Origin: Gaeumannomyces sp. JS-464
Lineage: Eukaryota > Ascomycota > Sordariomycetes > Magnaporthales > Magnaporthaceae
DNA length: 64,000 nt
Assembly: GCA_002197995.1 (NCBI GenBank)
Contig: NGZR01000002.1
Location: 2,294,001 to 2,358,000, forward strand
Reading direction: 5' to 3'
The notes under the pieces are model-generated. The model was not told the DNA's origin. It ran no database searches and was given only the letters and a program-made list of their open reading frames with translations. A program made the translations under genes and the position numbers. The number at the start of each line of letters is the position of its first letter. Position 1 is the stretch's first letter. This document shows, one piece after another, positions 42,858 to 55,041 of the stretch.

Positions 42858-45800
42858 TTTTAATTAATTTTATTTAATACCTCGCTAAAAGGAAAAAATA
42901 GTATAGTTATAGCGAGTAGTAGCAAAAAGCTTAAAAAAAAAAACTACGGTTTTACTTTTAACGGTATTAAGTACGACTTTAACGAAGCAGCTAATACGGC
43001 TAGCCTTTTTAAGCTTATGGCGAACGAAATCGCTAAAAGCCAAATTAAAATAAAGCAATTTACTGCGAAATTGGTATTTTTCGAAATACCGATCGCAATT
43101 CGAGCGTACAAATTCCCGTCCCCGGATTTTTACGAAAAGGAGGACGGTAAGCTTAAAACGTTTCTTACCGAATGCAAAAGCTATTTTAAATTTTACAAAT
43201 AGCAATTCGTAAGCGAGGAATAAAAGGTTGCTTACGTTACCACCAAGCTGGACGGTAAAGTGAAAAAATAGTTTTAACCGACCTAAAGCGATTATTTTAA
43301 AAGATATAAAGGTAACTAAAAAGCTACCAAATTTATTTTCGCTAATTTTAAAACCCTCGAAAAAAAAGTCGGAAAAGTGTTTAATATAATCGACGAAACC
43401 CGAATTGCCGAAAAAAACCTATTAGCTTTTAAATAGCAAAAAGCCGCAGTTAAATACGCAACGGACTTTTAACAAATTAATATTAAGCTTAATTAAAACA
43501 ACGCTACGTTAATATTGCATTTTTATAACGAATTGCGCGAAAACGTAAAAGATAAATTCGTAAAGCAAAATCGCTCGAAGTTTTTTAAAAATTATATTAA
43601 AAACGCGGTTTGCATTAACTAGCGATAAAATATACGAATAATAATAAGAAAAGAAAAAATATGGTTTTAAAAATATAGTAAAAAATAATAAAGCCAATTA
43701 AAAAAAGGCCAAATAATAACTTATTACGGCTTATAAAACGCATTTAAACTTTATAAACCTTAGTGCGGGAGCCGTTTATTAGTAATAAGGATAGCAAAAA
43801 AAACAAAAGTAAAATTCGAAAAACGAAAAGTGTTTCAAATGCGGTTAAACCGGTTATATTAAAGCAAATTGCTTTTAGCGAAACAATAATCGCTAAATGG
43901 CGAATTTTTAGCGAACGTAAAAAAGCCCGATATAAAAAGGATTATATTTCGGGGCAGCGTTTAGTTGGACGGGCTATTACGACGAGCTATATGTTATATA
44001 CCAGTTCGATAAGGAGGTTACCGGGTGGTATTTTTAAAAATTTCGAAGCATTTATATGCTTAAAACTATAAAACTCGAGTACGATAACGAGGGAAAATAG
44101 CGTATCGCTTTCGGGTTTACGAATTTGGAAAAAAAAAAACAACGCCGCTTTTTGTAAAACTTAAAAGGAAGCAGTTTTAACAAATGGTTTGGAGGAAAAA
44201 AAAGCTTAAAAAGAACTTTTAAACTAAACACACCTTTTTTAAAAGTTGGAAAATTCCGATACCGACGTTAAAATAAATTAAAACGGTTAAACTTTTAAAA
44301 TAACCGAGTTTTAAAAGCAAGCAAAAGGTTCGAACGGCGAAACTTTTATATTTATAATTCGTAAAAGCTAAGCAAATTGGAAAGATTAACGCGTTTTTAC
44401 GCTTTTCGAAATATCGAAATGCTTTTAAAATATTAAAGTTTTAAAACACCCCAATAAACCGTTATATTACGCTACCCCGGCGAACGGAAATAACGGTTAC
44501 CTTTTATCGTAGTTTAACAATTAATAGGAAATTAGGTATGCTAATTACCAGTTCGACGACGTAAGCGAGCTAAAAAGAGCTACGCTAATACCTAAAAACC
44601 ACTTTAACATCGGTATAAAACACCCCGAACATTTGTACTTTTTTTAAGCAAAATGCATTTATAAAAAGTGCAAATTCCATTTACGACCTAAGCTTAAGCA
44701 TAATTTTTTCCCACGGAGGTTAAAAAACGAGCTTAAGGTTAAGCCCCGTTTAACATTCTAATTGCCACGGTAAAAAACAGCCCGGATTGGTAGGTTTACC
44801 GCAGTTTTTAAGCTTAGCGAACGGCATTTAATATTATGTATTATTAAAACACTTGATTAAAAAAAATGCGAAATTATAAAATGTAAAAAGCACATGTTAT
44901 AAAAAGCGGAAGCTTAGCATTAAAAGATCGCATAAGCGTATGTCCCGTTTAACCCGGACAAAAAGACGAACGTACGGTATTCGTTCTTTTTACTAAAATA
45001 TTAAAAAAACTACCCGAGCGGAAAGCACGGAATGGAAAAAAGGAAAAACCGATAAAAACCTTCGTAATAGCAAAATCGAATTAATCGTACGATTTATTAA
45101 CATTCCGGATAAAATATTAAAGGAAAAAAGTTAAAATAATAATCGATTGCGAAATATAAAGCGATTATATATCGCTATAAACGGTTAAACGGTATAAAAT
45201 TCCTACGAAACGGAAATATTAACCGTATTAATAAAAAACGGTTGAAAAAATATTTGTCGCTTATAATAAAAAATGGATTAACCAAAAAATATAGCTTATA
45301 ATATTATATACCCGGAATGGGGAAAATATTACTATTATATTAAATAAGCTAAAAATAAAAAAAAATGTAATTTTCGAAATCCTTTAGTTTAAAAAAAATA
45401 ATTTACGGATAAATTAAATTACCGGCCAAATTTAATAGGAAAAACCACGAGTAATTAAAACGGTTTACCAATTACGAACTTTAAACCGTAAGCATAAAAA
45501 GCGACGAAAAAAGGTTATAACGGTAATAGGATTTAGTAATCCATTTTCGCATTTAATATTAACGAATATACGATTATTTAAAATGGAAAACGATTAAAAC
45601 GATTAAACTAATATTAAAAAACGGCTCGCAAATGTTCCGGAAAAATACCATAAATACGAAAAATTGTTTAAAAAAAAACCTAAAACCGGTATTCCCCGAA
45701 TATAAACCGTTTAACTTCGAAATTAAATTTAAGCTAAAAACGTAGTTTAAATACTAAAAGTTGTATTAGTTTAACCTTCGGCAATAAAAGGTGCTAAAAA

Positions 45801-48483
45801 AACAGTTAAAGGAAAACCTACGGAAAGGATATATTAAACCTTTTAATTTTTTAATAAAATATAAGATTTTATAAAAAAGGAAAAAAAACGAAACGGAGCG
45901 AATATGCATCGATTACCGACCGTTAAATAAGGTTATTATTAAAAATCGGTATTTTTTGCTTTTTATTAACGAATTACGAAATAAGCTCGGTAAAGCCTAA
46001 TATTTTACGGTTTTGGATTTACGAAAAGCTTACAACTTAATACGGATTAAAAAAGGCCAAAAATGGCTTACGGCTTTTAAAATAAAGCTTAAATGCTACG
46101 AATTTTTAATAATAACTTTCGGGCTTATTAACGTATTAACTACGTGTTAAAAAATAATTAACCATATATTGCGTAAGTGTTTCGACGTTTTTATTTTTAC
46201 GTATTTGGACGATATTTTAATTTTTTCGAAAACGATGAAAAAATACAAACAGCACGTATATAAAGTGCTTTAAAAACTGCTAAACGTAAAGCTCCTCGTT
46301 AAACCAGAAAAGTGCGAATGGCATTCGCAAAAAGTCGCTTTTTTAAAATTTGTAATTACATTTAAACAAATTTGCATAAACTTTAAAAAAATCGAAAAAG
46401 TTAAAAAGTGGCTTATATTTAAAAACGTTATAAAAGTACGAGGCTTTTTAAAGGTTTTAAACTTTTATAAGCGGTTTATCCGTAGTTATAGTAAAATCGC
46501 CACATTATTTACGAACTTTACTAAAAATAACCACTAGTTTTATTAAGAAAAGCAAAAATAAAAGGCTTTTAAACAATTACGGAACGTTATATTAAAAAAA
46601 CCAATATTAGCATTTTTAAACCCAAAAAAATCTTTCGAAATTAAAACCGACGCGTTGGATTACGCGATCGGCGGCCAATTCGAATAGCGAAACGATTAAA
46701 AACGGTTGTACTTTTATACGTTTTTTTCGCAAAAGTTAAACGGATTTAAATTAAATTACCAAATTTATAATAAAGAATTTTTAGCAATTATTCGAGCATT
46801 CGAAAAATGGCGACCATATTTTTGTAAAGCGAAGTATTAAATTGTAATATATATAAATTATAAAAACCTAATACATTTTACTATTAGCAAAAATTTAAAT
46901 AAGCGATAAATTCGTTGGAATGAATTTTTGCAAAACTATAATATTCGGATCGAATACCAAAAAAGGTCGGAAAACAGCCGGGCGGACGCTTTAAGCCGAC
47001 GACCGGACTACTAGGTTGTAATACCTAAAAAAATACAAGTAATTTTAATGGAAAAACTAAACGGATTTTTAATTCCGGCATAAAAGATATTCGTTAAAAC
47101 GGTTCGGTAAAGAAAAGTTTAAACTTTAAAAAAAATCCAACAAGTTTATAACCAACTAGCATACGGCTATTAAAGCGTAACTAAAATATAAAAACGGTTA
47201 TAATAATATTACGGGTTCGTAAAAACTTAAGCCGAAGTACAAAACGTAATAAAAAATTGCGAAAGCTGCGTTAAAAATAAAGCCAGCAAGCATAAGCTTT
47301 ATAAGCTTTTATAACCGCTATTAGCGCTAAGCGAAGTATAATAAGAAGTTATTATAAATTTCGTTATTAAATTTCCCTAATTTAAAAAACTAATAACCGG
47401 AGCGAAGTACGACAATGTATTGGTAATAATGGATAAGCTTATTAAATACGCTTTATTTTTACCATATAAAAAAAGCAGCGACGCTATAAAATTAGCGTAC
47501 GTTTTTATTAAGCACGTAATAGCGGAATACGAAACGCCGAACCGTTTAATTACGGATAAAAATAAACTATTTACAAGCAAATTTCGGAAAAGATTTACGA
47601 GTAAGCTAAAAGCGGAGCATTTTTTATCCATAGCTTACCATTTTTAAACAAATGGATAAACAAAGCGGACAACCTAAACCATAAAGCAGTATTTACGTTA
47701 TTACGTTAATTATAAATAAAACGATTAGGTATAACTATTTCCTATGGTTTAATTCGTTTATAACAGTTTAATTTATAAAAGCATAGGAATTACACCGTTT
47801 TATGCGAATTACGGGTTTACATTTATAGCGTATAAAAAACCCAGGGTAGGAAAATATGCCTTAATAACGGAAATGCAAATAACGGAGCTTATTAAATTGC
47901 ATAAACACTTTTAAGCAAAGCTAAAAAAACTACGGTACCATATAACTATTTAAGCAAATAAAAAAAGGATTGAAAAACCGACGTTTAAAAAAAAGGATAG
48001 CGTTTATCTTTTTTAACGAAATATTAAAATAAAACGATTAAACGATAAGTTAAATTATAAAAAACTAGGACCGTTTAAAATGCTAAAAAAAAGTTTCGAA
48101 TGTAAATTATAAATTTCGATTACTACCGATTATAAAATCCCACCCGGTTTTTTATATTTCCCTATTCGAATTAGCGCTATTAAGCTTTAAAAGTAACGAG
48201 TTAATAAAAATTAACCTAAAATAAAAATACGAAATTGAAAAAATCCTAAATTATAAGCTAAAACACAACTTTAAAAAGTACTTGGTTAAATGGAAAAAGT
48301 ACAGCCACGAAAAAAACACGTAAGAAAAAAAAACTAACTTTAAAAATTACTAAAACACTTTACGAAAATATTAGCTAAAACAATTGTAAAAAGGTTAGCT
48401 AGTAAAAAAAATGGAAAAGTAACGATTTTTTTTTAAAAATACCCGCGATATTTCCAAAAAAAAACCGCTAATCCTTTTGGCCT

Positions 48484-48558
48484 AGCTGCAAGTCGAACTT
48501 AAAACTTATAAAATGGGTATTATAAATAGTACCGTTTTACTATTAGGTTAAAAAAAGC
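48484..48558 (-). ncRNA. tRNA-like sequence 1 in element A (degraded)
   Basis: On the minus strand the segment starts TTAACCTAATAGTAAAACGG, contains AGTTCGACTTGCAG and ends TAGGCCAA. The end fits a stem with TTAACCTA if two G-to-A changes are assumed. The arrangement of A-box-like and B-box-like segments is that of a tRNA gene. The anticodon arm is not canonical. The same sequence occurs in element B at 60649-60720. Confidence 0.55.
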
Positions 48559-48674
48559 AGCATTTACCGAAACTAAATAAGGCAAAAAAGTTTACGCCGA
48601 ACGGTTAGCAAAAAAAAAAAAAAAAAAACCTAAGCAAAACTTGGACGGAACGTTTTATTAAAGCCTTTTTAATA

Positions 48675-48745
48675 CGGTTATACCTGGATTCGAACTCGAA
48701 ATCTCGGCAAAAAAACCAAAGCCACGCTTAATACGCTATAAAATT
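48675..48745 (-). ncRNA. tRNA-like sequence 2 in element A (degraded)
   Basis: The minus strand reads TAGCGTATTAAGCGTGG (A-box-like), a T-rich anticodon-like loop flanked by TTTGG and CCGAG, then GAGTTCGAATCC (B-box-like) and GGTATAACC. It matches 60862-60927 in element B. The loop appears one base too long, so a functional tRNA is unlikely. Confidence 0.55.
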
Positions 48746-48879
48746 TAAAAAAGTTATTAGGAAAAGCTATAACTTACTTTAATTAAAAAAAGCAAACAGG
48801 TTTAAGTTAGGATTAACCTTAAGCACTTACTGGTCGGGAAAAAACGGAAAAAGCTAAAAAGGGCTCGAAATGTAAAGCA

Positions 48880-49310
48880 GCTTGGCGAGCCGTTTAGCCG
48901 GCCTCCTCCCGCTTAACACGCTCCAATTTTTCCACCGAGTTAATACCGCGACGCACCGCGCGCATTATTTTTTTTTACTATAATCGTTTTTGCTTTTAAA
49001 AGCGAAAAACTTTTTTTTCCGCCTTTTCCAGCTTAGCTTTAAATTTGGAATGCTAAACGACGATATTTCGAAGCTCGGAAAGAAAAAGCTTTAAAACGTC
49101 GCACTTTAAGCGATTAATCCGAAAACATTTTATACACCGAAACGAGTTTTAAAAAAAAGCTTTACACTTTTTACGCTTTAAAACCTCGTAAAAGTACGAA
49201 TAAAAATGCATTTCGTAGCAATTAAAAAGAATAACCGTTAAAAGCTTTTTGCGATTAACGGTTTTTTTCGCGAAAAAACGTTTTCGCATTCGACCAAACA
49301 TTTTGTTAAA
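48880..49310 (-). pseudogene. Antisense accessory ORF of element A (destroyed)
   Basis: This is the counterpart of the antisense ORF at 61011-61244 in element B: the same position between the tRNA-like sequences and the 3' LTR, the same strand and recognisable sequence (for example TTGGAGCGTGTTAAGCGGGA). Stops interrupt it throughout. Confidence 0.55.
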
Positions 49311-49417
49311 ATAAAAAAAAGGATAGAAAATGGTAAAAAAGAAAAGTATTTATTATTAGCAAAAGGCGGGGCGATAAAACGTGGTTAAAAGGATTTAGCT
49401 TAAAAAGGGAAACCTAA

Positions 49418-49828
49418 TGTTACGACCAATATGCAAGCCTTTTAGGATAATAAAGCAAAAAAAGGCCCGAAGTAATGCTTCCGCCCCGCTTTAATTACGT
49501 GGAGTTACGTAAACCAAAAGGGATTTATGGATTTGTAATAAAGCAATAAATTTAAAAGGGATTTGTAAATTTGTGGCAAAGTTATAAATTTAACCTAATA
49601 TAAAGCAAAAAGCAGCGTGTATATAAAAAATGGATTTCCTACTGTTTTAAGTAGCTTTAACGAAGGCTTCGGCATTAATTAACCTAAGTTAGCTTTTAAG
49701 CATCCCCTAGGGCAAGCAATTAAATTGTCCCCCTAAGTTACGTAATCCTTTCGTCCACCAGCTTTAGCGATACTGTTTTTTCCACCCTCGAAATGCTTTA
49801 TTTTAAAAGCAAACCTTTAATTGTAACA
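49418..49828 (+). repeat. 3' LTR of element A
   Basis: 411 bp, starting TGTTACGACC and ending TGTAACA, directly preceded by a purine-rich tract (AAAAAGGGAAACCTAA). It is less mutated than the 5' LTR. Confidence 0.9.
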
Positions 49829-49833
49829 AGTAG

Positions 49834-50773
49834 TTAGCACTTTTCAAATATTTTAAACCCGAATAGTTAAAACGCTAAAAGAAACCCCCGAAAAAAAGGC
49901 TGTAAAATAGTAAAATAAAAGCTTTAAAATTAAATAACTATTTTATTTCAAATTACGGTATTACGTAAAGTCCTTAATAACGAAATCGCTTTTGCAAAAA
50001 CGCATAACTGCAATTGCAATAAAAAAAAACTTTTAACAAATGTATACGACGTTTTTTAAACGTTAAAAAGCATTAATTTTATTAATTAACAATTCGATTT
50101 AAACAAAAAAGCAAAATTACAACTTTCGGTTTACCATTTAAACAATTAACCTAATAAAAACTAAACGCATTTATAAGCGTTAAAATAATTAAGCCAATTA
50201 TTAAAAAAACTTTTAAAAAAGTTACGATTTTTAAATTACGAATTATAAACAAAGTAAAAAAGCAAGTTTTTAAAGCTTTTTAAAAAATCGAAACTGGTAA
50301 TTATAAAATATAACGATAAAAAGAAATATAATATTTTTACGCAATTTTTACGATGATAAAATGCAGTTAATAATTAATTTTAGCAATCGCATTATCGCTT
50401 ACGTTTATAAAGTTTAATTTAATAATTTGAAATATTAGTTAAACGTATATCCAATCGGAATTAAAATTGCACAAAGACGTTTTTTTGCGTTTATTTAAAA
50501 AGTTGTTAATATGGTTTAAACCGGGCACGTTATTTAAAATAATTAAACCTTTTACGAAATCGCGGAATTAGGTTTACATTAGTTCGTTATTTATTAAAAG
50601 CATTATAAAAGCGTTTAAATTGTTAAACGTTAAGCTACGATTTTTACTTATTTATTTTAAAAAGCGGATAAAACTTTAAAATTAAAAGGATACAAATAAA
50701 CGACATTTTAAATTTCAAAAATCCGGACTTTTTTAATAAAACAAAAGTTAGCGATTTTAAAAAGCAGGTTTTA
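49834..50773. other. RIP-degraded retroelement remnant
   Basis: Mutated DNA lying between element A and element C. It should continue the older retroelement split by A. No domain could be assigned. Confidence 0.4.
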
Positions 50774-53700
50774 TATTAACGTGGTTTACAAGTAAATAAA
50801 CCACATAAGCTAATAAGCCACAATACGCGACCGTACGACACTTTTTTTTCCGCGACTAATTTTTTTACCAATAATAATATCGACGGGAAACGACGAAAGC
50901 CGGGTAATGCTTACCTTTTAAGCCTTATAATTTAACTTAAAACTAAGTATACGAAAGGTTGCAAAAATCTATTTAATCGCGAAATCGATTTTAACGCGTT
51001 AAAAGCACGGCTAACCTGCTTAACGCGATACTATGCCCAAATTACGAAAATTAACAAAATTTAAAAAAAATAGCGCTTATTAAATACATATTTAAACTAA
51101 ATTGGCGAGCATTCCCTTCCCGGCCTTTTAGTGTTAAAAATATAACTAACCGATTATTTGCCGAACGCGACGCAAATGTTATTAGCAAAAACTATATCGC
51201 GAATTTCGTTAAACGCCGCGTAAAGCTCGGTACGCGTTGGATTCGAAAATATAATTACTAAAAAGCCAAATGCGAAAATCCCAAGCTCGTTTTTGCGTAA
51301 TTCGACCTTATACGAAATATTATAGCCAAATATGCATTATGGATAACGACATTTATAATTTTAACGAAACCGGCTTTTTTATAAGCATAATCGCCGCCGT
51401 TATTATTATTATAATATCGGAAAGCCGTAGTAAAGCAAAACTAGTTTAGCTTAGCAATCGGAAATAGGCTACAATTATTTAAAAGGTTAACTATTGCGGT
51501 TAAGCGATCTTTTTTTATTATCGTTAAAAAGTAGTACTATTTGGCCAATTAGTATTTAAAAACCGACTTTTTACGCGATTAGGTTATTTTAACGAGTTTT
51601 AACGAGTGGATTACGAACGAGCTTAGCTTAAAATAAATTTGCATTTCGATAAAATACATCGTAAAGCACATCGTATGCTAAACGGTGTAAAAAGCACTAT
51701 TCGAGGTCGAGCTTATACCAAAAATATAATATTATTACGCTTTGCATATTTCCGTATTCGTTTTACTTTTTTTTTAGCCGTTTAACGTTAAATGTTTTAG
51801 CCCGTTAAAAAAGGCATACGGTTAACAAATCGAAAATTTAATAAGGTTATACGTTAACCACGTAATTAAAATCGAGTTCCTTTTAGCGTTTAAAACGGTA
51901 TTTTTTAACTTTATAACTAAAAGAAATATTTAAAAAGGTTTTTAAAAAGCTAGTTTTGCTTTTTTTAATTCGGATTTGGTTTTGGAAAAGCTGAATATAA
52001 AATTACGAATTTCAACTTTCCCGCGAAAGCTTTTAAATAACGCCGAACTTTGGACTTTTAAAACGCTTTAAACAGTTAAAAACGTAATTTCGCAATCCAA
52101 ATATATTAAAATTCGGATTTTCAATTACCGAAATAGCTTTTCGTTATTTATGCTATCGGTTGTAAACTAATTAACGAAAAGGGCTAAAGCAATTATACAT
52201 CGGGTTAACCTTTTGGGAAAAAAGTGCTTTAAATTACGAAAAGCGAACAAAGCATTAAGCAAACGCCGAAAGGCTAAAAAAACACGTGTTCGATAAAAAG
52301 GGTTATATATTGTTAAAAAAGTACGAAATGTTTTAAACCAGCAAAAGCTAAATAAGCAGTTATAGCAAAAAATGCGCGATTATAAAGGTTAAAAAAAAAG
52401 GGCGACGACGATTTGTCGGCGATATGGCATTTGCGGCAAAACCGGATATAATGCGCGCATTTATTAAAAAAAAGTAAAAAAGTTCGATATATACAATTCC
52501 GAATAGTTTAAATGGATTTTTAGCGTTATTAAGTTGGTATGCGCGTTAATTAACCGGAGGTTAAAGTGTCGTGGCCCATTCGTTTATGTAGCCCATTTAC
52601 TTGTAAACCACGTTACGATTAGCATATATAAAAATAAACTCGCAAAAAGTGCGAGGCAGTTAAACTTAAAAAAAAAGGTTAAACAACTTTATTAAAAACT
52701 AATTACGTGCTTAATAAAAAATATATAAGCTATAAATATAACTAATATATTTAGTACTACTTTCGTAAATATGTAATTTATAAATATAATTAACATATTT
52801 AGCATTACTTTTAAAAATATGTAAGTTATAAATATAACTAACATATTTAACAGTTAAAAACGGACGGATAATTATAAAAAAAATGGATTTTTTACTGTTT
52901 TAAATAGTTTTAACTAAGGTTTCGGCATTAGTTAATATAAGTTAGCTTTTAAACATTTTTAAAGTAAGTAATTAAATTGTTTTTTTAAATTACGTGTTTT
53001 TTTTGCAATTAAACGTAACGATATTATTTTATCCACTTTTAAAATGCTTTACTTTAAAAGCAAACCTTTAATTATAATCTTTTAACTAATTTTATTTAAT
53101 ACCTCGTTAAAAGAAAAAATAATATAGTTATAACAAGTAATAATAAAAAGCTTAAAAAGGAAAAAACTACGGTTTTTACTTTTAACTGTATTAAATACAA
53201 CTTGGAAAAAGCTATTAACACGGCTAGCTTTTTAAGTTTATAGCGGACGAAATCGCTAAAAGCTAAATTAAAGTAAAGCAATTTACTACGAAGTTGGTGT
53301 TTTTTAAAGCACTTATCGCAATCCGAGCGTATAAATTCCCGTTTTTAAACCTTTACGAAAAGGAAAACGGCAAGCTTAAACGGTTTTTTAACGAATGCAA
53401 AAGCTATTTTAAGTTTTACAAAGTAATTCGTAAATAAAAAGTAAAAAGTCGCTTACGCTATTATTAAATTAAACGGTAAAATGAAAAAATAGGTTTAATT
53501 AACTTAAAGCGATTATTTTAAAAAAAATACGAAAAAAGTTAAAAAACTATTAAAATTATTTTCGCTAATGTTAAAACTTTCGCAAAAAAAGTTAAAAAAA
53601 GTGTTCGAAATAATCGACGAAATTTAAATCGCTAAAAAAATTTGTTAACTTTTAAATAATAAAAAACCGCGGTTAAATACGCCGTAAATTTCTAACGAAT

Positions 53701-54571
53701 TAACATTAAGTTAAATTAAAATAACGCTACGTTAATACTGCATATTTATAACGGATTACGCGAAAACGTAAAAAGTAAACTCGTAAAGCAAAATCGTTTA
53801 AAGTTTTTTACGGATTAGGTTTAAAACGCGGTTCGCATTAATAATAAATTATACGAATAATAATAGGAAAAAAAAATATAGTTTTAAAAATGTGGTATAA
53901 AATAATAAAGCTAATTAAAAAAAGCCAAATAGCAATTTATTACGGTTTATAAAACGTATTTAAACTTTATAAATTTTAATGCGGGAGCCGTTTACTAGTA
54001 GTAAAAATAGCAAAAAAAGTAAAAGCAAAACCCGAAAAATAGGAAATGCTTTAAATGCAGCTAAACCGGTTATATTAAAATAAACTGCTTTTAGCGGGAT
54101 AATAACCGTTAAATAACTAACTTTTAACGAACGTAAAAAAGCCCGATATAAAAAAAACCGTATTTCGGGTTAGCGTTTAATTAAACGTGTTATTACGATA
54201 AACTATATGCTACATATTAATTTAAAAAAAGCTATTAAATGGTACTTTAAAAAAAACCTTAAAACGTTATTTTGCTTAAAGTTATAAAAGTTAAATACGA
54301 TAACGAAAAAAAGTAGCGCGTTATTTTTAAGCTTACGAATTTAAAAAAGAAAAACGACGCCGTTTTTTATAAGATTTAAAAAAAAAGCAGCTTTAATAAG
54401 CAATATAAAAAAGCGGGGTTTAATAAGAAAGCTTTTAAATTAAACCTATTTTTTTCGCAAGCGCGAAAATTTAAATACCGACGTGGAAATAAACCGAAAC
54501 GGTTAAAACCTTAAAACGACCAAGTTTTAAAAACAAGTAAAAGCCCGAGCAACGTAACTTTTATACTTATA
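50774..54571 (+). mobile_element. Ty3/gypsy chromovirus C, 5' part, interrupted by pogo and by element B
   Basis: The strongly mutated LTR seems to begin at 50774 (TATTA, from TGTTA), is interrupted by pogo copy 2, resumes at 52616 (CGATTAGCATAT, compare CGACCAGCATGC) and ends near 53078. Gag follows from about 53097 to 54050, with a knuckle region near 54045-54090. The element is cut at 54571 by element B. Its continuation is at 62042. Confidence 0.7.
50779..52613 (+). mobile_element. Pogo-type transposon, RIP-degraded, copy 2
   Basis: An 1835 bp element flanked by TA (50777-50778 and 52614-52615), with ends ACGTGGTTTACAAG and CTTGTAAACCACGT that match copy 1. The transposase is on the plus strand from about 51035 (a start equivalent to MPKLRKLTKS), ending with the zinc-knuckle region near 52410-52450. 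It carries many stops. It sits in the first bases of element C's LTR. Confidence 0.85.
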
Positions 54572-55041
54572 TGTTACGACTAGTATGCAAGCCCGGGGTA
54601 GCGGACGGAAAGGGCTTTAAACGGTGCCCGTACCCCGCACCCGAACACGTAAAGTTATTAACCTTAGCTAAATCTTTGGATTTATATTAAAAAATTACAA
54701 ATTTACAAAGCTAAAAGGATTTTTGGATTTGTGTTAGCGAAACCACAAATTTATAAGCCAAAAGGATTTTTAAATTTGTTTTAGCGAAACTACAAATTTA
54801 TAAATCCAACTTAACGTAAAGCAAAAGGCAGCGTATATATAAAAAATGGATTTCCTATTATTTTAAATAGCTTTAATTAAAGCTTCGGCATTAATTAACT
54901 TAAGTTAGCTCCTAAGCATTTTTTAAGGTAAGCAATTAAATTGTCCTTTTAAGTTACGTAATCCTTAATTAACCAAATTAAAATACTATCCTTTCCACTC
55001 CCGAAATGCCTTACCTTAAAAGCAAACTTTAATTGTAACAT
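54572..55041 (+). repeat. 5' LTR of element B
   Basis: About 470 bp, TGTTACGACTAG to TTGTAACA. It is related to the LTRs of A but with a distinct middle part containing repeated GGATTTTT..TTTGTGTTAGCG segments. Confidence 0.85.

Larger units (their letters stand above)
42450..49828 (+). mobile_element. Ty3/gypsy chromovirus A, complete, RIP-degraded
   Basis: A 7.4 kb element with LTRs at 42450-42857 and 49418-49828, both starting TGTTACGACC. In order the plus strand shows: gag (about 42885-43700), a CCHC knuckle KCFKCG..TGY.KANC (43829-43873) whose His has become Tyr, reverse transcriptase (about 45840-46300) with an intact YLDD (46202-46213), RNase H (KTDALDYAIGGQFE, near 46640), integrase (DNVLVIMDKLIKYA, then ITDKNKLFTSKF, 47410-47700) and a chromodomain (YEIEKILNYKL, then YLVKWKKY, 48226-48350). 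Stops are at former Trp or Gln codons. It cannot encode active protein. The stretch 48400-49400 holds the accessory module listed separately. Confidence 0.9.
42445..49833 (+). repeat. 5 bp target-site duplication AGTAG of element A
   Basis: AGTAG occurs at 42445-42449 directly before the 5' LTR and at 49829-49833 directly after the 3' LTR. This marks a complete retroviral-type insertion. Confidence 0.9.

Noticed and set aside
42885..43205. 106-residue minus-strand ORF
   Set aside because: It lies opposite the gag frame of element A; the sense strand carries the recognisable retroelement sequence.
43763..44071. 102-residue ORF as a new gene
   Set aside because: Off-frame reading across the zinc-knuckle and protease region of element A.
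47420..47647. 75-residue ORF as a stand-alone gene
   Set aside because: It is a surviving open piece of the integrase of element A (DKLIKYALFLPYKK, then ITDKNKLFTSKF), not an independent gene; the same applies to 59580-59822 in element B.
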